DNA of 64,000 nt from Ptiloglossa arizonensis (Eukaryota; Arthropoda; Insecta; Hymenoptera; Colletidae): the NCBI RefSeq assembly GCF_051014685.1, contig NW_027478880.1, positions 344,099-408,098 of the forward strand. Reading direction: 5' to 3'. The translations under genes and the position numbers were made by a program. Under the pieces are notes generated by a model. That model ran no database searches and was not told the DNA's origin. It was given only the letters and a program-made list of their open reading frames with translations. Of this stretch, positions 40,325 through 50,909 are shown in pieces (position 1 is the first letter of the stretch; the number at the start of each line of letters is the position of its first letter).

Positions 40325-40341
40325 TACCGTTGTAATCGGGC
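40325..40341 (+). other. CENP-B-box-like 17-mer (representative of most monomers)
   Basis: The 17 bases TACCGTTGTAATCGGGC lie at monomer positions 27-43. Compared with the mammalian CENP-B box (core NTTCGNNNNANNCGGGN), they keep the spaced CG, A and CGGG but have AC in place of TT, so 7 of 9 core bases match. A similar 17-mer is present in nearly every monomer, with C or A for T at the sixth base in parts of block A (CCGCTG, CCGTAG). I saw no monomer that restores TTCG at this place. The match could be chance, and nothing shows that a CENP-B-like protein binds it. Confidence 0.3.
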
Positions 40342-40476
40342 GAGTTTCTACTTTCAGATGCAATAGGAATTTTTGGGTTAGGTCAATCCGTTCGCGAGAT
40401 ATGGGAGTTTGAAGCCAAGAAATGGTTGAGAAGGCAAAAAATTTTTCGCAATTCTGCTGCTCCAAACGCTTAACCA

Positions 40477-40606
40477 CTCTCAACAACAACAACGGAGGAG
40501 GAGGAAAAGAGAGAGACTCTCTCTCTCAACAACAACAACGGAGGAGGAGGAAAAGAGAGAGAATCTCTCTCAACAACAACAACGGAGGAGGAGGAAAAGA
40601 GAGAGA
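40477..40606 (+). other. Three tandem PacBio SMRTbell adapter copies (assembly contamination)
   Basis: This stretch has no relation to the satellite. It consists of three units, each with a CT-rich stem (ATCTCTCTC), four AAC triplets, GGAGGAGGAGG, AAAA and a GAGAGAGA stem. That is the reverse complement of the 45-base blunt hairpin adapter used in PacBio SMRTbell libraries, as I know it. Copy 1 (40477-40516) lacks about the first four bases. Copy 2 (about 40518-40562) is preceded by an extra CT. Copy 3 (40563-40606) matches 44 of 45 bases, lacking only the final T. The right edge is uncertain by a few bases because GAGA is shared with satellite sequence. The satellite resumes as GAGAAGGC at 40605. 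An 80-codon open frame across the region is adapter translated with flanking satellite and should not be annotated as a gene. Confidence 0.97.
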
Positions 40607-41537
40607 GAAGGCAAAAAATTTTTCGCAATTCTGCTGCTCCAAACGCTTAACCAGAATGGCCTAGGGAAAAAATACACATACCGTTGTAATCGGGCGAGTT
40701 TCTACTTTCAGATGCAATAGGAATTTTTGGGTTAGGTCAATCCGTTCGCGAGATATGGGAGTTTGAAGCCAAGAAATGGTTGAGAAGGCAAAAAATTTTT
40801 CGCAATTCTGCTGCTCCAAACGCTTAACCAGAATGGCCTAGGGAAAAAATACACATACCGTTGTAATCGGGCGAGTCTCTACTTCCAGGCGCTACAGGAA
40901 TTTTTGGGTTAGGTCAATCCGTTCGCGAGATATGGGAGTTTGAAGCCAAGAAATGGTTGAGAAGGCAAAAAATTTTTCGCAATTCTGCTGCTCCAAACGC
41001 TTAACCAGAATGGCCTAGGGAAAAAATACACATACCGTTGTAATCGGGCGAGTTTCGACTTTCAGATGCAATAGGAATTTTTGGGTTAGGTCAATCCGTT
41101 CGCGAGATATGGGAGTTTGAAGCCAAGAACTGGTTGAGAAGGCAACAAATTTTTCGCAATTCTGCTGCTCCAAACGCTTAACCAGAATGGCCTAGGGAAA
41201 AAATACACATACCGTTGTAATCGGGCGAGTTTCGACTTTCAGATGCAATAGGAATTTTTGGGTTAGGTCAATCCGTTCGCGAGATATGGGAGTTTGAAGC
41301 CAAGAAATGGTTGAGAAGGCAACAAATCTTTCGCACTTCTGCTGCTCCAAACGCTTAACCAGAATGGCCTAGGGAAAAAATACACATACCGTTGTAATCG
41401 GGCGAGTTTCTACTTTCAGATGCAATAGGAATTTTTGGGTTAGGTCAATCCGTTCGCGAGATATGGGAGTTTGAAGCCAAGAAATGGTTGAGAAGGCAAA
41501 AAATTTTTCGCAATTCTGCTGCTCCAAACGCTTAACC

Positions 41538-42243
41538 AGAATGGCCTAGGGAAAAAATACACATACCGTTGTAATCGGGCGAGTCTCTACTTCCAGGCGC
41601 TACAGGAATTTTTGGGTTAGGTCAATCCGTTCGCGAGATATGGGAGTTTGAAGCCAAGAAATGGTTGAGAAGGCAAAAAATTTTTCGCAATTCTGCTGCT
41701 CCAAACGCTTAACCAGAATGGCCTAGGGAAAAAATACACATACCGTTGTAATCAGGCGAGTTTCGACTTTCAGATGCAATAGGAATTTTTGGGTTAGGTC
41801 AATCCGTTCGCGAGATATGGGAGTTTGAAGCCAAGAACTGGTTGAGAAGGCAACAAATTTTTCGCAATTCTGCTGCTCCAAACGCGTAACCAGAATGGCC
41901 TAGGGAAAAAATACACATACCGTTGTAATCGGGCGAGTTTCTACTTTCAGATGCAATAGGAATTTTTGGGTTAGGTCAATCCGTTCGCGAGATATGGGAG
42001 TTTGAAGCCAAGAAATGGTTGAGAATGCAAAAAATTTTTCGCATTTCTGCTGCTCCAAACGCTTAACCAGAATGCCCTAGGGAAAAAAAACATACCGTTG
42101 TAATCGGGCGAGTTTCTACTTTCAGATGCAATAGGAATTTTTGGGTTAGGTCAATCCGTTCGCGAGATATAGGAGTTTGAAGCCAAGAAATGGTTGAGAA
42201 GGCAAAAAATTTTTCGCAATTCTGCTGCTCCAAACGCTTAACC
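41538..42243 (+). repeat. Four-monomer module with A8 short monomer, copy 1
   Basis: The order is CCAGGCGCT; CGACTTTC with GAACTGG and CAACAAATTTTT; GATGCAATAGG with AATGCAAAAAA and CGCATTTC; then an A8 monomer (GGGAAAAAAAACATACC) with ATGCCCTAGGG and GATATAGGAG. All of these recur at 42775-43480, 1237 bp later (seven monomers minus 2 bp). Confidence 0.86.
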
Positions 42244-42774
42244 AGAATGGCCTAGGGAAAAAATACACATACCGTTGTAATCGGGCGAGTTTCGACTTTC
42301 AGATGCAATAGGAATTTTTGGGTTAGGTCAATCCGTTCGCGAGATATGGGAGTTTGAAGCCAAGAACTGGTTGAGAAGGCAACAAATTTTTCGCAATTCT
42401 GCTGCTCCAAACGCTTAACCAGAATGGCCTAGGGAAAAAATACACATACCGTTGTAATCGGGCGAGTTTCGACTTTCAGATGCAATAGGAATTTTTGGGT
42501 TAGGTCAATCCGTTCGCGAGATATGGGAGTTTGAAGCCAAGAAATGGTTGAGAAGGCAACAAATCTTTCGCATTTCTGCTGCTCCAAACGCTTAACCAGA
42601 ATGGCCTAGGGAAAAAATACACATACCGTTGTAATCGGGCGAGTTTCTACTTTCAGATGCAATAGGAATTTTTGGGTTAGGTCAATCCGTTCGCGAGATA
42701 TGGGAGTTTGAAGCCAAGAAATGGTTGAGAAGGCCAAAAATTTTTCGCAATTCTGCTGCTCCAAACGCTTAACC

Positions 42775-43480
42775 AGAATGGCCTAGGGAAAAAATACACA
42801 TACCGTTGTAATCGGGCGAGTCTCTACTTCCAGGCGCTACAGGAATTTTTGGGTTAGGTCAATCCGTTCGCGAGATATGGGAGTTTGAAGCCAAGAAATG
42901 GTTGAGAAGGCAAAAAATTTTTCGCAATTCTGCTGCTCCAAACGCTTAACCAGAATGGCCTAGGGAAAAAATACACATACCGTTGTAATCGGGCGAGTTT
43001 CGACTTTCAGATGCAATAGGAATTTTTGAGTTAGGTCAATCCGTTCGCGAGATATGGGAGTTTGAAGCCAAGAACTGGTTGAGAAGGCAACAAATTTTTC
43101 GCAATTCTGCTGCTCCAAACGCTTAACCAGAATGGCCTAGGGAAAAAATACACATACCGTTGTAATCGGGCGAGTTTCTACTTTCAGATGCAATAGGAAT
43201 TTTTGGGTTAGGTCAATCCGTTCGCGAGATATGGGAGTTTGAAGCCAAGAAATGGTTGAGAATGCAAAAAATTTTTCGCATTTCTGCTGCTCCAAACGCT
43301 TAACCAGAATGCCCTAGGGAAAAAAAACATACCGTTGTAATCGGGCGAGTTTCTACTTTCAGATGCAATAGGAATTTTTGGGTTAGGTCAATCCGTTCGC
43401 GAGATATAGGAGTTTGAAGCCAAGAAATGGTTGAGAAGGCAAAAAATTTTTCGCAATTCTGCTGCTCCAAACGCTTAACC
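42775..43480 (+). repeat. Four-monomer module with A8 short monomer, copy 2
   Basis: This is the partner of 41538-42243, with the private ATGCCCTAGGG (43312) and GATATAGG. TTTTGAGTTAGG near 43028 is a difference from copy 1. Closely related modules recur around 45.3, 47.0, 50.0, 50.9, 53.6, 55.5 and 57.1 kb. Confidence 0.84.
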
Positions 43481-44365
43481 AGAATGGCCTAGGGAAAAAA
43501 TACACATACCGTTGTAATCGGGCGAGTTTCTACTTTCAGATGCACTAGGAATTTTTGGGTTAGGTCAATCCGTTTGCGAGATGTGGGAGTTTGAAGCCAA
43601 GAAATGGTTGAGGAGGCAAAAAATTTTTCGCTATTCTGCTGCTCCAAACGCTTAAACAGAATGGCCTAGGGAAAAAATACAGATACCGTTATAATCGGGC
43701 GAGTTTCTACTTTCAGATGCAACAGGAATTTTTGGGTTAGGTCAATCCGTTCGCGAGATATGGGAGTTTGAAGCTAAGAAATGGTTGAGAAGACAACAAA
43801 TCTTTCGCACTTCTGCTGCTCCAAACGCTTAACCAGAATGGCCTAGGGGAAAAATACACATACCGTTGTAATCGGGCGAGTTTCGACTTTCAGATGCAAT
43901 AGGAATTTTTGGGTTAGGTCAATCCGTTCGCGAGATATGGGAGTTTGAAGCCAAGAAATGGTTGAGAAGGCAAAAAATTTTTCGCAATTCTGCGGCTCCA
44001 AACGCTTAAACAGAATGGCCTAGGGAAAAAATACAGATAGCGTTGTAATCGGGCGAGTTTCTACTTTCAGATGCAACAGGAATTTTTGGGTTAGGTCAAT
44101 CCGTTCGCGAGATATGGGAGTTTGAAGCTAAGAAATGGTTGAGAAGGCAAAAAATTTTTCGCAATTCTGCGGCTCCAAAGGCTTAAACAGAATGGCCTAG
44201 GGAAAAAATACAGATACCGTTGTAATCGGGCGAGTTTCTACTTTCAGATGCAACAGGAATTATTGGGTTAGGTCAATCCGTTCGCGAGATATGGGAGTTT
44301 GAAGCCAAGAAATGGTTGAAAAGGCAAAAAATTTTTCGCAATTCTGCTGCTCCAAACGCTTAACC

Positions 44366-44542
44366 AGAATGGCCTAGGGAAAAAATACACATACCGTTGT
44401 AATCGGGCGAGTCTCTACTTCCAGGCGCTACAGGAATTTTTGGGTTAGGTCAATCCGTTCGCGAGATATGGGAGTTTGAAGCTAAGAAATGGTTGAGAAG
44501 ACAACAAATCTTTCGCACTTCTGCTGCTCCAAACGCTTAACC
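44366..44542 (+). repeat. Chimeric monomer (CCAGGCGCT front, GCTAAG/AACAAATC back)
   Basis: The front half carries GAGTCTCTACTTCCAGGCGCT, which I otherwise see only with GCCAAG and AAGGCAAAAAA in the back half. Here the back half is GCTAAG, AAGACAACAAATC and CGCACTTC, the haplotype that normally follows TATAATC with GATGCAACAGG. The next monomer (CTAGGGGAAAAATAC, CGACTTTC) is the usual successor of that second haplotype, as at 43.7-43.9 kb. This fits an exchange inside the monomer, somewhere between about positions 60 and 115. Confidence 0.75.
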
Positions 44543-45073
44543 AGAATGGCCTAGGGGAAAAATACACATACCGTTGTAATCGGGCGAGTTTCGACTTTCA
44601 GATGCAATAGGAATTTTTGGGTTAGGTCAATCCGTTCGCGAGATATGGGAGTTTGAAGCCAAGAAATGGTTGAGAAGGCAAAAAATTTTTCGCAATTCTG
44701 CGGCTCCAAACGCTTAAACAGAATGGCCTAGGGAAAAAATACAGATAGCGTTGTAATCGGGCGAGTTTCTACTTTCAGATGCAACAGGAATTTTTGGGTT
44801 AGGTCAATCCGTTCGCGAGATATGGGAGTTTGAAGCTAAGAAATGGTTGAGAAGGCAAAAAATTTTTCGCAATTCTGCTGCTCCAAACGCTTAACCAGAG
44901 TGGCCTAGGGAAAAAATAAACATACCGTTGTAATCGGGCCAGTTTCTACTTTCAGATGCAATAGGAATTTTTGGGTTAGGTCAATTCGTTCGCGAGATAT
45001 GGGAGTTTGAAGCCAAGAAATGGTTGAGAAGGCAAAAAATTTTTCGCAATTCTGCGGCTCCAAAGGCTTAAAC

Positions 45074-46841
45074 AGAATGGCCTAGGGAAAAAATACAGAT
45101 ACCGTTGTAATCGGGCGAGTTTCTACTTTCAGATGCAACAGGAATTATTGGGTTAGGTCAATCCGTTCGCGAGATATGGGAGTTTGAAGCCAAGAAATGG
45201 TTGAAAAGGCAAAAAATTTTTCGCAATTCTGCTGCTCCAAACGCTTAACCAGAATGGCCTAGGGAAAAAATACACATACCGTTGTAATCGGGCGAGTCTC
45301 TACTTCCAGGCGCTACAGGAATTTTTGGGTTAGGTCAATCCGTTCGCGAGATATGGGAGTTTGAAGCCAAGAAATGGTTGAGAAGGCAAAAAATTTTTCG
45401 CAATTCTGCTGCTCCAAACGCTTAACCAGAATGGCCTAGGGAAAAAATACACATACCGTTGTAATCGGGCGAGTTTCGACTTTCAGATGCAATAGGAATT
45501 TTTGGGTTAGGTCAATCCGTTCGCGAGATATGGGAGTTTGAAGCCAAGAACTGGTTGAGAAGGCAACAAATTTTTCGCAATTCTGCTGCTCCAAACGCTT
45601 AACCAGAATGGCCTAGGGAAAAAATACACATACCGTTGTAATCGGGCGAGTTTCTACTTTCAGATGCAATAGGAATTTTTGGGTTAGGTCAATCCGTTCG
45701 CGAGATATGGGAGTTTGAAGCCAAGAAATGGTTGAGAATGCAAAAAATTTTTCGCATTTCTGCTGCTTCAAACGCTTAACCAGAATGGCCTAGGGAAAAA
45801 AAACATACCGTTGTAATCGGGCGAGTTTCTACTTTCAGATGCAATAGGAATTTTTGGGTTAGGTCAATCCGTTCGCGAGATATGGGAGTTTGAAGCCAAG
45901 AAATGGTTGAGAAGGCAAAAAATTTTTCGCAATTCTGCTGCTCCAAACGCTTAACCAGAATGGCCTAGGGAAAAAATACACATACCGTTGTAATCGGGCG
46001 AGTATCTACTTTCAGATGCACTAGGAATTTTTGGGTTAGGTCAATCCGTTTGCGAGATGTGGGAGTTTGAAGCCAAGAAATGGTTGAGGAGGCAAAAAAT
46101 TTTTCGCAATTCTGCTGCTCCAAACGCTTAAACAGAATGGCCTAGGGAAAAAATACAGATACCGTTATAATCGGGCGAGTTTCTACTTTCAGATGCAACA
46201 GGAATTTTTGGGTTAGGTCAATCCGTTCGCGAGATATGGGAGTTTGAAGCTAAGAAATGGTTGAGAAGACAACAAATCTTTCGCACTTCTGCTGCTCCAA
46301 ACGCTTAACCAGAATGGCCTAGGGGAAAAATACACATACCGTTGTAATCGGGCGAGTTTCGACTTTCAGATGCAATAGGAATTTTTGGGTTAGGTCAATC
46401 CGTTCGCGAGATATGGGTGTTTGAAGCCAAGAAATGGTTGAGAAGGCAAAAAATTTTTCGCAATTCTGCGGCTCCAAACGCTTAAACAGAATGGCCTAGG
46501 GAAAAAATACAGATACCGTTGTAATCGGGCGAGTTTCTACTTTCAGATGCAACAGGAATTTTTGAGTTAGGTCAATCCGTTCGCGAGATATGGGAGTTTG
46601 AAGCTAAGAAATGGTTGAGAAGGCAAAAAATTTTTCGCAATTCTGCTGCTCCAAACGCTTAACCAGAGTGGCCTAGGGAAAAAATGAACATACCGTTGTA
46701 ATCGGGCCAGTTTCTACTTTCAGATGCAATAGGAATTTTTGGGTTAGGTCAATCCGTTCGCGAGATATGGGAGTTTGAAGCCAAGAAATGGTTGAGAAGG
46801 CAAAAAATTTTTCGCAATTCTGCGGCTCCAAAGGCTTAAAC
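45074..46841 (+). repeat. Ten-monomer HOR, copy 1 (1768 bp)
   Basis: Marked by GCGGCTCCAAAGGCTTAAAC just before the start (45062 and 46830), the CCAGGCGCT/CGACTTTC/AATGC/A8 series, GAGTATCTAC with GATGCACTAGG (46018 and 47786) and TTTGCGAGATGTGGG. The offset is 1768 bp. A related five-monomer stretch (44189-45073) precedes it and shares GGAATTATTGGG and GTTGAAAAGGC exactly 885 bp upstream. Confidence 0.86.
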
Positions 46842-48255
46842 AGAATGGCCTAGGGAAAAAATACAGATACCGTTGTAATCGGGCGAGTTTCTACTTTCAG
46901 ATGCAACAGGAATTTTTGGGTTAGGTCAATCCGTTCGCGAGATATGGGAGTTTGAAGCCAAGAAATGGTTGAGAAGGCAAAAAATTTTTCGCAATTCTGC
47001 TGCTCCAAACGCTTAACCAGAATGGCCTAGGGAAAAAATACACATACCGTTGTAATCGGGCGAGTCTCTACTTCCAGGCGCTACAGGAATTTTTGGGTTA
47101 TGTCAATCCGTTCGCGAGATATGGGAGTTTGAAGCCAAGAAATGGTCGAGAAGGCAAAAAATTTTTCGCAATTCTGCTGCTCCAAACGCTTAACCAGAAT
47201 GGCCTAGGGAAAAAATACACATACCGTTGTAATCGGGCGAGTTTCGACTTTCAGATGCAATAGGAATTTTTGGGTTAGGTCAATCCGTTCGCGAGATATG
47301 GGAGTTTGAAGCCAAGAACTGGTTGAGAAGGCAACAAATTTTTCGCAATTCTGCTGCTCCAAACGCTTAACCAGAATGGCCTAGGGAAAAAATACACATA
47401 CCGTTGTAATCGGGCGAGTTTCTACTTTCAGATGCAATAGGAATTTTTGGGTTAGGTCAATCCGTTCGCGAGATATGGGAGTTTGAAGCCAAGAAATGGT
47501 TGAGAATGCAAAAAATTTTTCGCATTTCTGCTGCTCCAAACGCTTAACCAGAATGGCCTAGGGAAAAAAAACATACCGTTGTAATCGGGCGAGTTTCTAC
47601 TTTCAGATGCAATAGGAATTTTTGGGTTAGGTCAATCCGTTCGCGAGATATGGGAGTTTGAAGCCAAGAAATGGTTGAGAAGGCAAAAAATTTTTCGCAA
47701 TTCTGCTGCTCCAAACGCTTAACCAGAATGGCCTAGGGAAAAAATACACATACCGTTGTAATCGGGCGAGTATCTACTTTCAGATGCACTAGGAATTTTT
47801 GGGTTAGGTCAATCCGTTTGCGAGATGTGGGAGTTTGAAGCCAAGAAATGGTTGAGGAGGCAAAAAATTTTTCGCAATTCTGCTGCTCCAAACGCTTAAA
47901 CAGAATGGCCTAGGGAAAAAATACAGATACCGTTATAATCGGGCGAGTTTCTACTTTCAGATGCAACAGGAATTTTTGGGTTAGGTCAATCCGTTCGCGA
48001 GATATGGGAGTTTGAAGCTAAGAAATGGTTGAGAAGACAACAAATCTTTCGCACTTCTGCTGCTCCAAACGCTTAACCAGAATGGCCTAGGGGAAAAATA
48101 CACATACCGTTGTAATCGGGCGAGTTTCGACTTTCAGATGCAATAGGAATTTTTGGGTTAGGTCAATCCGTTCGCGAGATATGGGAGTTTGAAGCCAAGA
48201 AATGGTTGAGAAGGCAAAAAATTTTTCGCAATTCTGCGGCTCCAAACGCTTAAAC
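46842..48255 (+). repeat. Ten-monomer HOR, copy 2 (first eight monomers)
   Basis: This copies the preceding unit at an offset of 1768 bp as far as GCGGCTCCAAACGCTTAAAC near 48240. After that the sequence departs (GGAATTCTTGGG, GGATTTTGAAGCC). Differences inside include GGTTATGTC and GGTCGAGAAGG near 47100-47150. Confidence 0.84.
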
Positions 48256-50025
48256 AGAATGGCCTAGGGAAAAAATACAGATACCGTTGTAATCGGGCGA
48301 GTTTCTACTTTCAGATGCAACAGGAATTCTTGGGTTAGGTCAATCCGTTCGCGAGATATGGGATTTTGAAGCCAAGAAATGGTTGAGAAGGCAACAAATT
48401 TTTCGCAATTCTGCTGCTCCAAACGCTTAACCAGAATGGCCTAGGGAAAAAATTCACATACCGTTGTAATCGGGCCAGTTTCTACTTTCAGATGCAATAG
48501 GAATTTTTGGGTTAGGTTAATGCGTTCGCGAGATATGGGAGTTTGAAGCCAAGAAATGTTTGAGAAGGCAAAAGATTTTTCGCAATTCTGCTGCTCCAAA
48601 CGCTTAACCAGAATGGCCTAGGGAAAAAATACACATACCGCTGTAATCGGGCGAGGTTCTACTTTCAGATGCAATAGGAATTTTTGGGTTAGGTCAATCC
48701 GTTCGCGAGATATGGGAGTTTGAACCCAAGAAATGGTTGAGAAGGCAAAAAATTTTTCGCAATTCTGCTGCTCCAAACGCTTAACCAGAATGGCCTAGGG
48801 AAAAAATACACATACCCTTGTAATCGGGCGAGTTTCTACCTTCAGATGCAATAGGAATTTTTGGGTTAGGTCAATCCGTTCGCGAGATATGGGAGTTTGA
48901 AGCCAAGAAATGGTTGAGAAGGCAAAAAATTTTTCGCAATTCTGCTGCTCCGAACGCTTAACCAGAATGGCCTAGGGAGAAAATACACATACCGTTGTAA
49001 TCGGGCGAGTTTCTACTTTCAGATGCAATAGGAATTTTTGGGTTAGGTCAATCCGTTCGCGAGATAAGGGAGTTTGAAGCCATGAAATGGTTGAGAAGGC
49101 AAAAAATTTTTCGCAATTCTGCTGCTCCAAACGCTTAAACAGAATGGCCTAGGGAAAAAATACAGATACCGTTATAATCGGGCGAGTTTCTACTTTCAGA
49201 TGCAACAGGAATTTTTGGGTTAGGTCAATCCGTTCGCGAGATATGGGAGTTTGAAGCTAAGAAATGGTTGAGAAGACAACAGATCTTTCGCACTTCTGCT
49301 GCTCCAAACGCTTAACCAGAATGGCCTAGGGAAAAAATACACATACCGTTGTAATCGGGCGAGTTTCTACTTTCAGATGCAATAGGAATTTTTGGGTTAG
49401 GTCAATCCGTTCGCGAGATATGGGAGTTTGAAGCCAAGAAATGGTTGAGAAGGCAAAAAATTCTTCGCAATTCTGCTGCTCCAAACGCTTAACCAGAATG
49501 GCCTAGGGAAATAATACACATACCGTTGTAATCGGGCGAGTCTCTACTTCCAGACGCTACAGGAATTTTTGGGTTAGGTCAATCCGTTCGCGAGATATGG
49601 GAGTTTGAAGCCAAGAAATGGTTGAGAATGCAAAAAATTTTTCGCAATTCTGCTGCTCCAAACGCTTAACCAGAATGGCCTAGGGAAAAAATACAGATAC
49701 CGTTATAATCGGGCGAGTTTCTACTTTCAGATGCAACAGGAATTTTTGGGTTAGGTCAATCCGTTCGCGAGATATGGGAGTTTGAAACTAAGAAATGGTT
49801 GAGAAGACAACAAATCTTTCGCACTTCTGCTGCTCCAAACGCTTAACCAGAATGGCCTAGGGAAAAAATACACATACCGTTGTAATCGGGCGAGTTTCTA
49901 CTTTCAGATGCAATAGGAATTTTTGGGTTAGGTCAATCCGTTCGCGAGATATGGGAGTTTGAAGCCAAGAAATGGTTGAGAAGGCAAAAAATTTTTCGCA
50001 ATTCTGCTGCTCCAAACGCTTAACC

Positions 50026-50909
50026 AGAATGGCCTAGGGAAAAAATACACATACCGTTGTAATCGGGCGAGTCTCTACTTCCAGGCGCTACAGGAATTTT
50101 TGGGTTAGGTCAATCCGTTCGCGAGATATGGGAGTTTGAAGCCAAGAAATGGTTGAGAAGGCAAAAAATTTTTCGCAATTCTGCTGCTCCAAACGCTTAA
50201 CCAGAATGGCCTAGGGAAAAAATACACATACCGTTGTAATCGGGCGAGTTTCGACTTTCAGATGCAATAGGAATTTTTGGGTTAGGTCAATCCGTTCGCG
50301 AGATATGGGAGTTTGAAGCCAAGAAATGGTTGAGAAGGCAACAAATTTTTCGCAATTCTGCTGCTCCAAACGCTTAACCAAAATGGCCTAGGGAAAAAAT
50401 ACACATACCGTTGTAATCGGGCGAGTTTCTACTTTCAGATGCAATAGGAATTTTTGGGTTAGGTCAATCCGTTCGCGAGATATGGGAGTTTGAAGCCAAG
50501 AAATGGTTGAGAATGCAAAAAATTTTTCGCAATTCTGCTGCTCCAAACGCTTAACCAGAATGGCCTAGGGAAAAAATACACATACCGTTGTAATCGGGCG
50601 AGTTTCTACTTTCAGATGCAACAGGAATTTTTGGGTTAGGTCAATCCGCTCGCGAGATATGGGAGTTTGAATCCAAGAAATGGTTGAGAAGGAAAAAAAT
50701 TTTTCGCATTTCTGCTGCTCCAAACGCTTAACCAGAATGGCCTAGGGAAAAAAAAACATACCGTTGTAATCGGGCGAGTTTCTACTTTCAGATGCAATAG
50801 GAATTTTTGGGTTAGGTCAATCCGTTCGCGAGATATGGGAGTTTGAAGCCAAGAAATGGTTGAGAAGGCAAAAAATTTTTCGCAATTCTGCTGCTCCAAA
50901 CGCTTAACC
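50026..50909 (+). repeat. Five-monomer module, tandem copy 1 (884 bp)
   Basis: The order is CCAGGCGCT; CGACTTTC with CAACAAATTTTT; AATGCAAAAAA; CCGCTCGCGAG with GAATCCAAG and AAGGAAAAAAA; and a short monomer with an A9 run. The next 883 bp repeat this order with an A8 run instead. The A9 run shifts the reverse reading frame by one base, which is why an 87-codon frame appears at 50636-50899; it is not a gene. Confidence 0.88.

Larger units (their letters stand above)
38705..41360 (+). repeat. 15-monomer segment, downstream copy of the 25-monomer-offset duplication, interrupted by adapter
   Basis: This is the partner of 34280-36934. It has TGCTTGCTCT (base gained near 38865), GGAATTTTGAG (base lost near 39305) and GAGTTCTCTAC (base gained near 39460) relative to the upstream copy, which changes the offset from 4425 to 4426. 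The offset is 4426 both just before the adapter block (36050 to 40476) and just after it (36227 to 40653), so register is unbroken. Confidence 0.87.
33926..48255 (+). repeat. Block D: CCAGGCGCT / TATAATC monomer family with 7-, 9-, 10- and 25-monomer duplications
   Basis: This block introduces monomers with GAGTCTCTACTTCCAGGCGCT or CCAGACGCT, monomers with CAGATACCGTTATAATC and AACAAATCTTTCGCACTTC, CGACTTTCAGATGCAATAGG monomers with GAACTGG, and short monomers in which AAAAAATACAC becomes an A8 run (2 bp shorter). They are arranged in overlapping duplications, listed separately. The only non-satellite DNA is at 40477-40606. Confidence 0.85.

Noticed and set aside
40477..40606. Microsatellite or minisatellite, or a small mobile insertion
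   Set aside because: The order of stem, AAC triplets, GGA triplets, A4 and stem matches the SMRTbell adapter, which explains every part of it.
40422..40664. Plus-strand open frame of 80 codons with Asn, Gly and Gln/Arg-rich repeats
   Set aside because: The middle is translated sequencing adapter and the ends are satellite. It is not a gene or a low-complexity protein.
50636..50899. Reverse-strand open frame of 87 codons, with a near-identical one at 52757-53020
   Set aside because: Both cross the two monomers with an A9 run, where a 1-bp length change lets the frame pass a stop that otherwise recurs every 177 bp. They have no start context, domain or conservation beyond the repeat.
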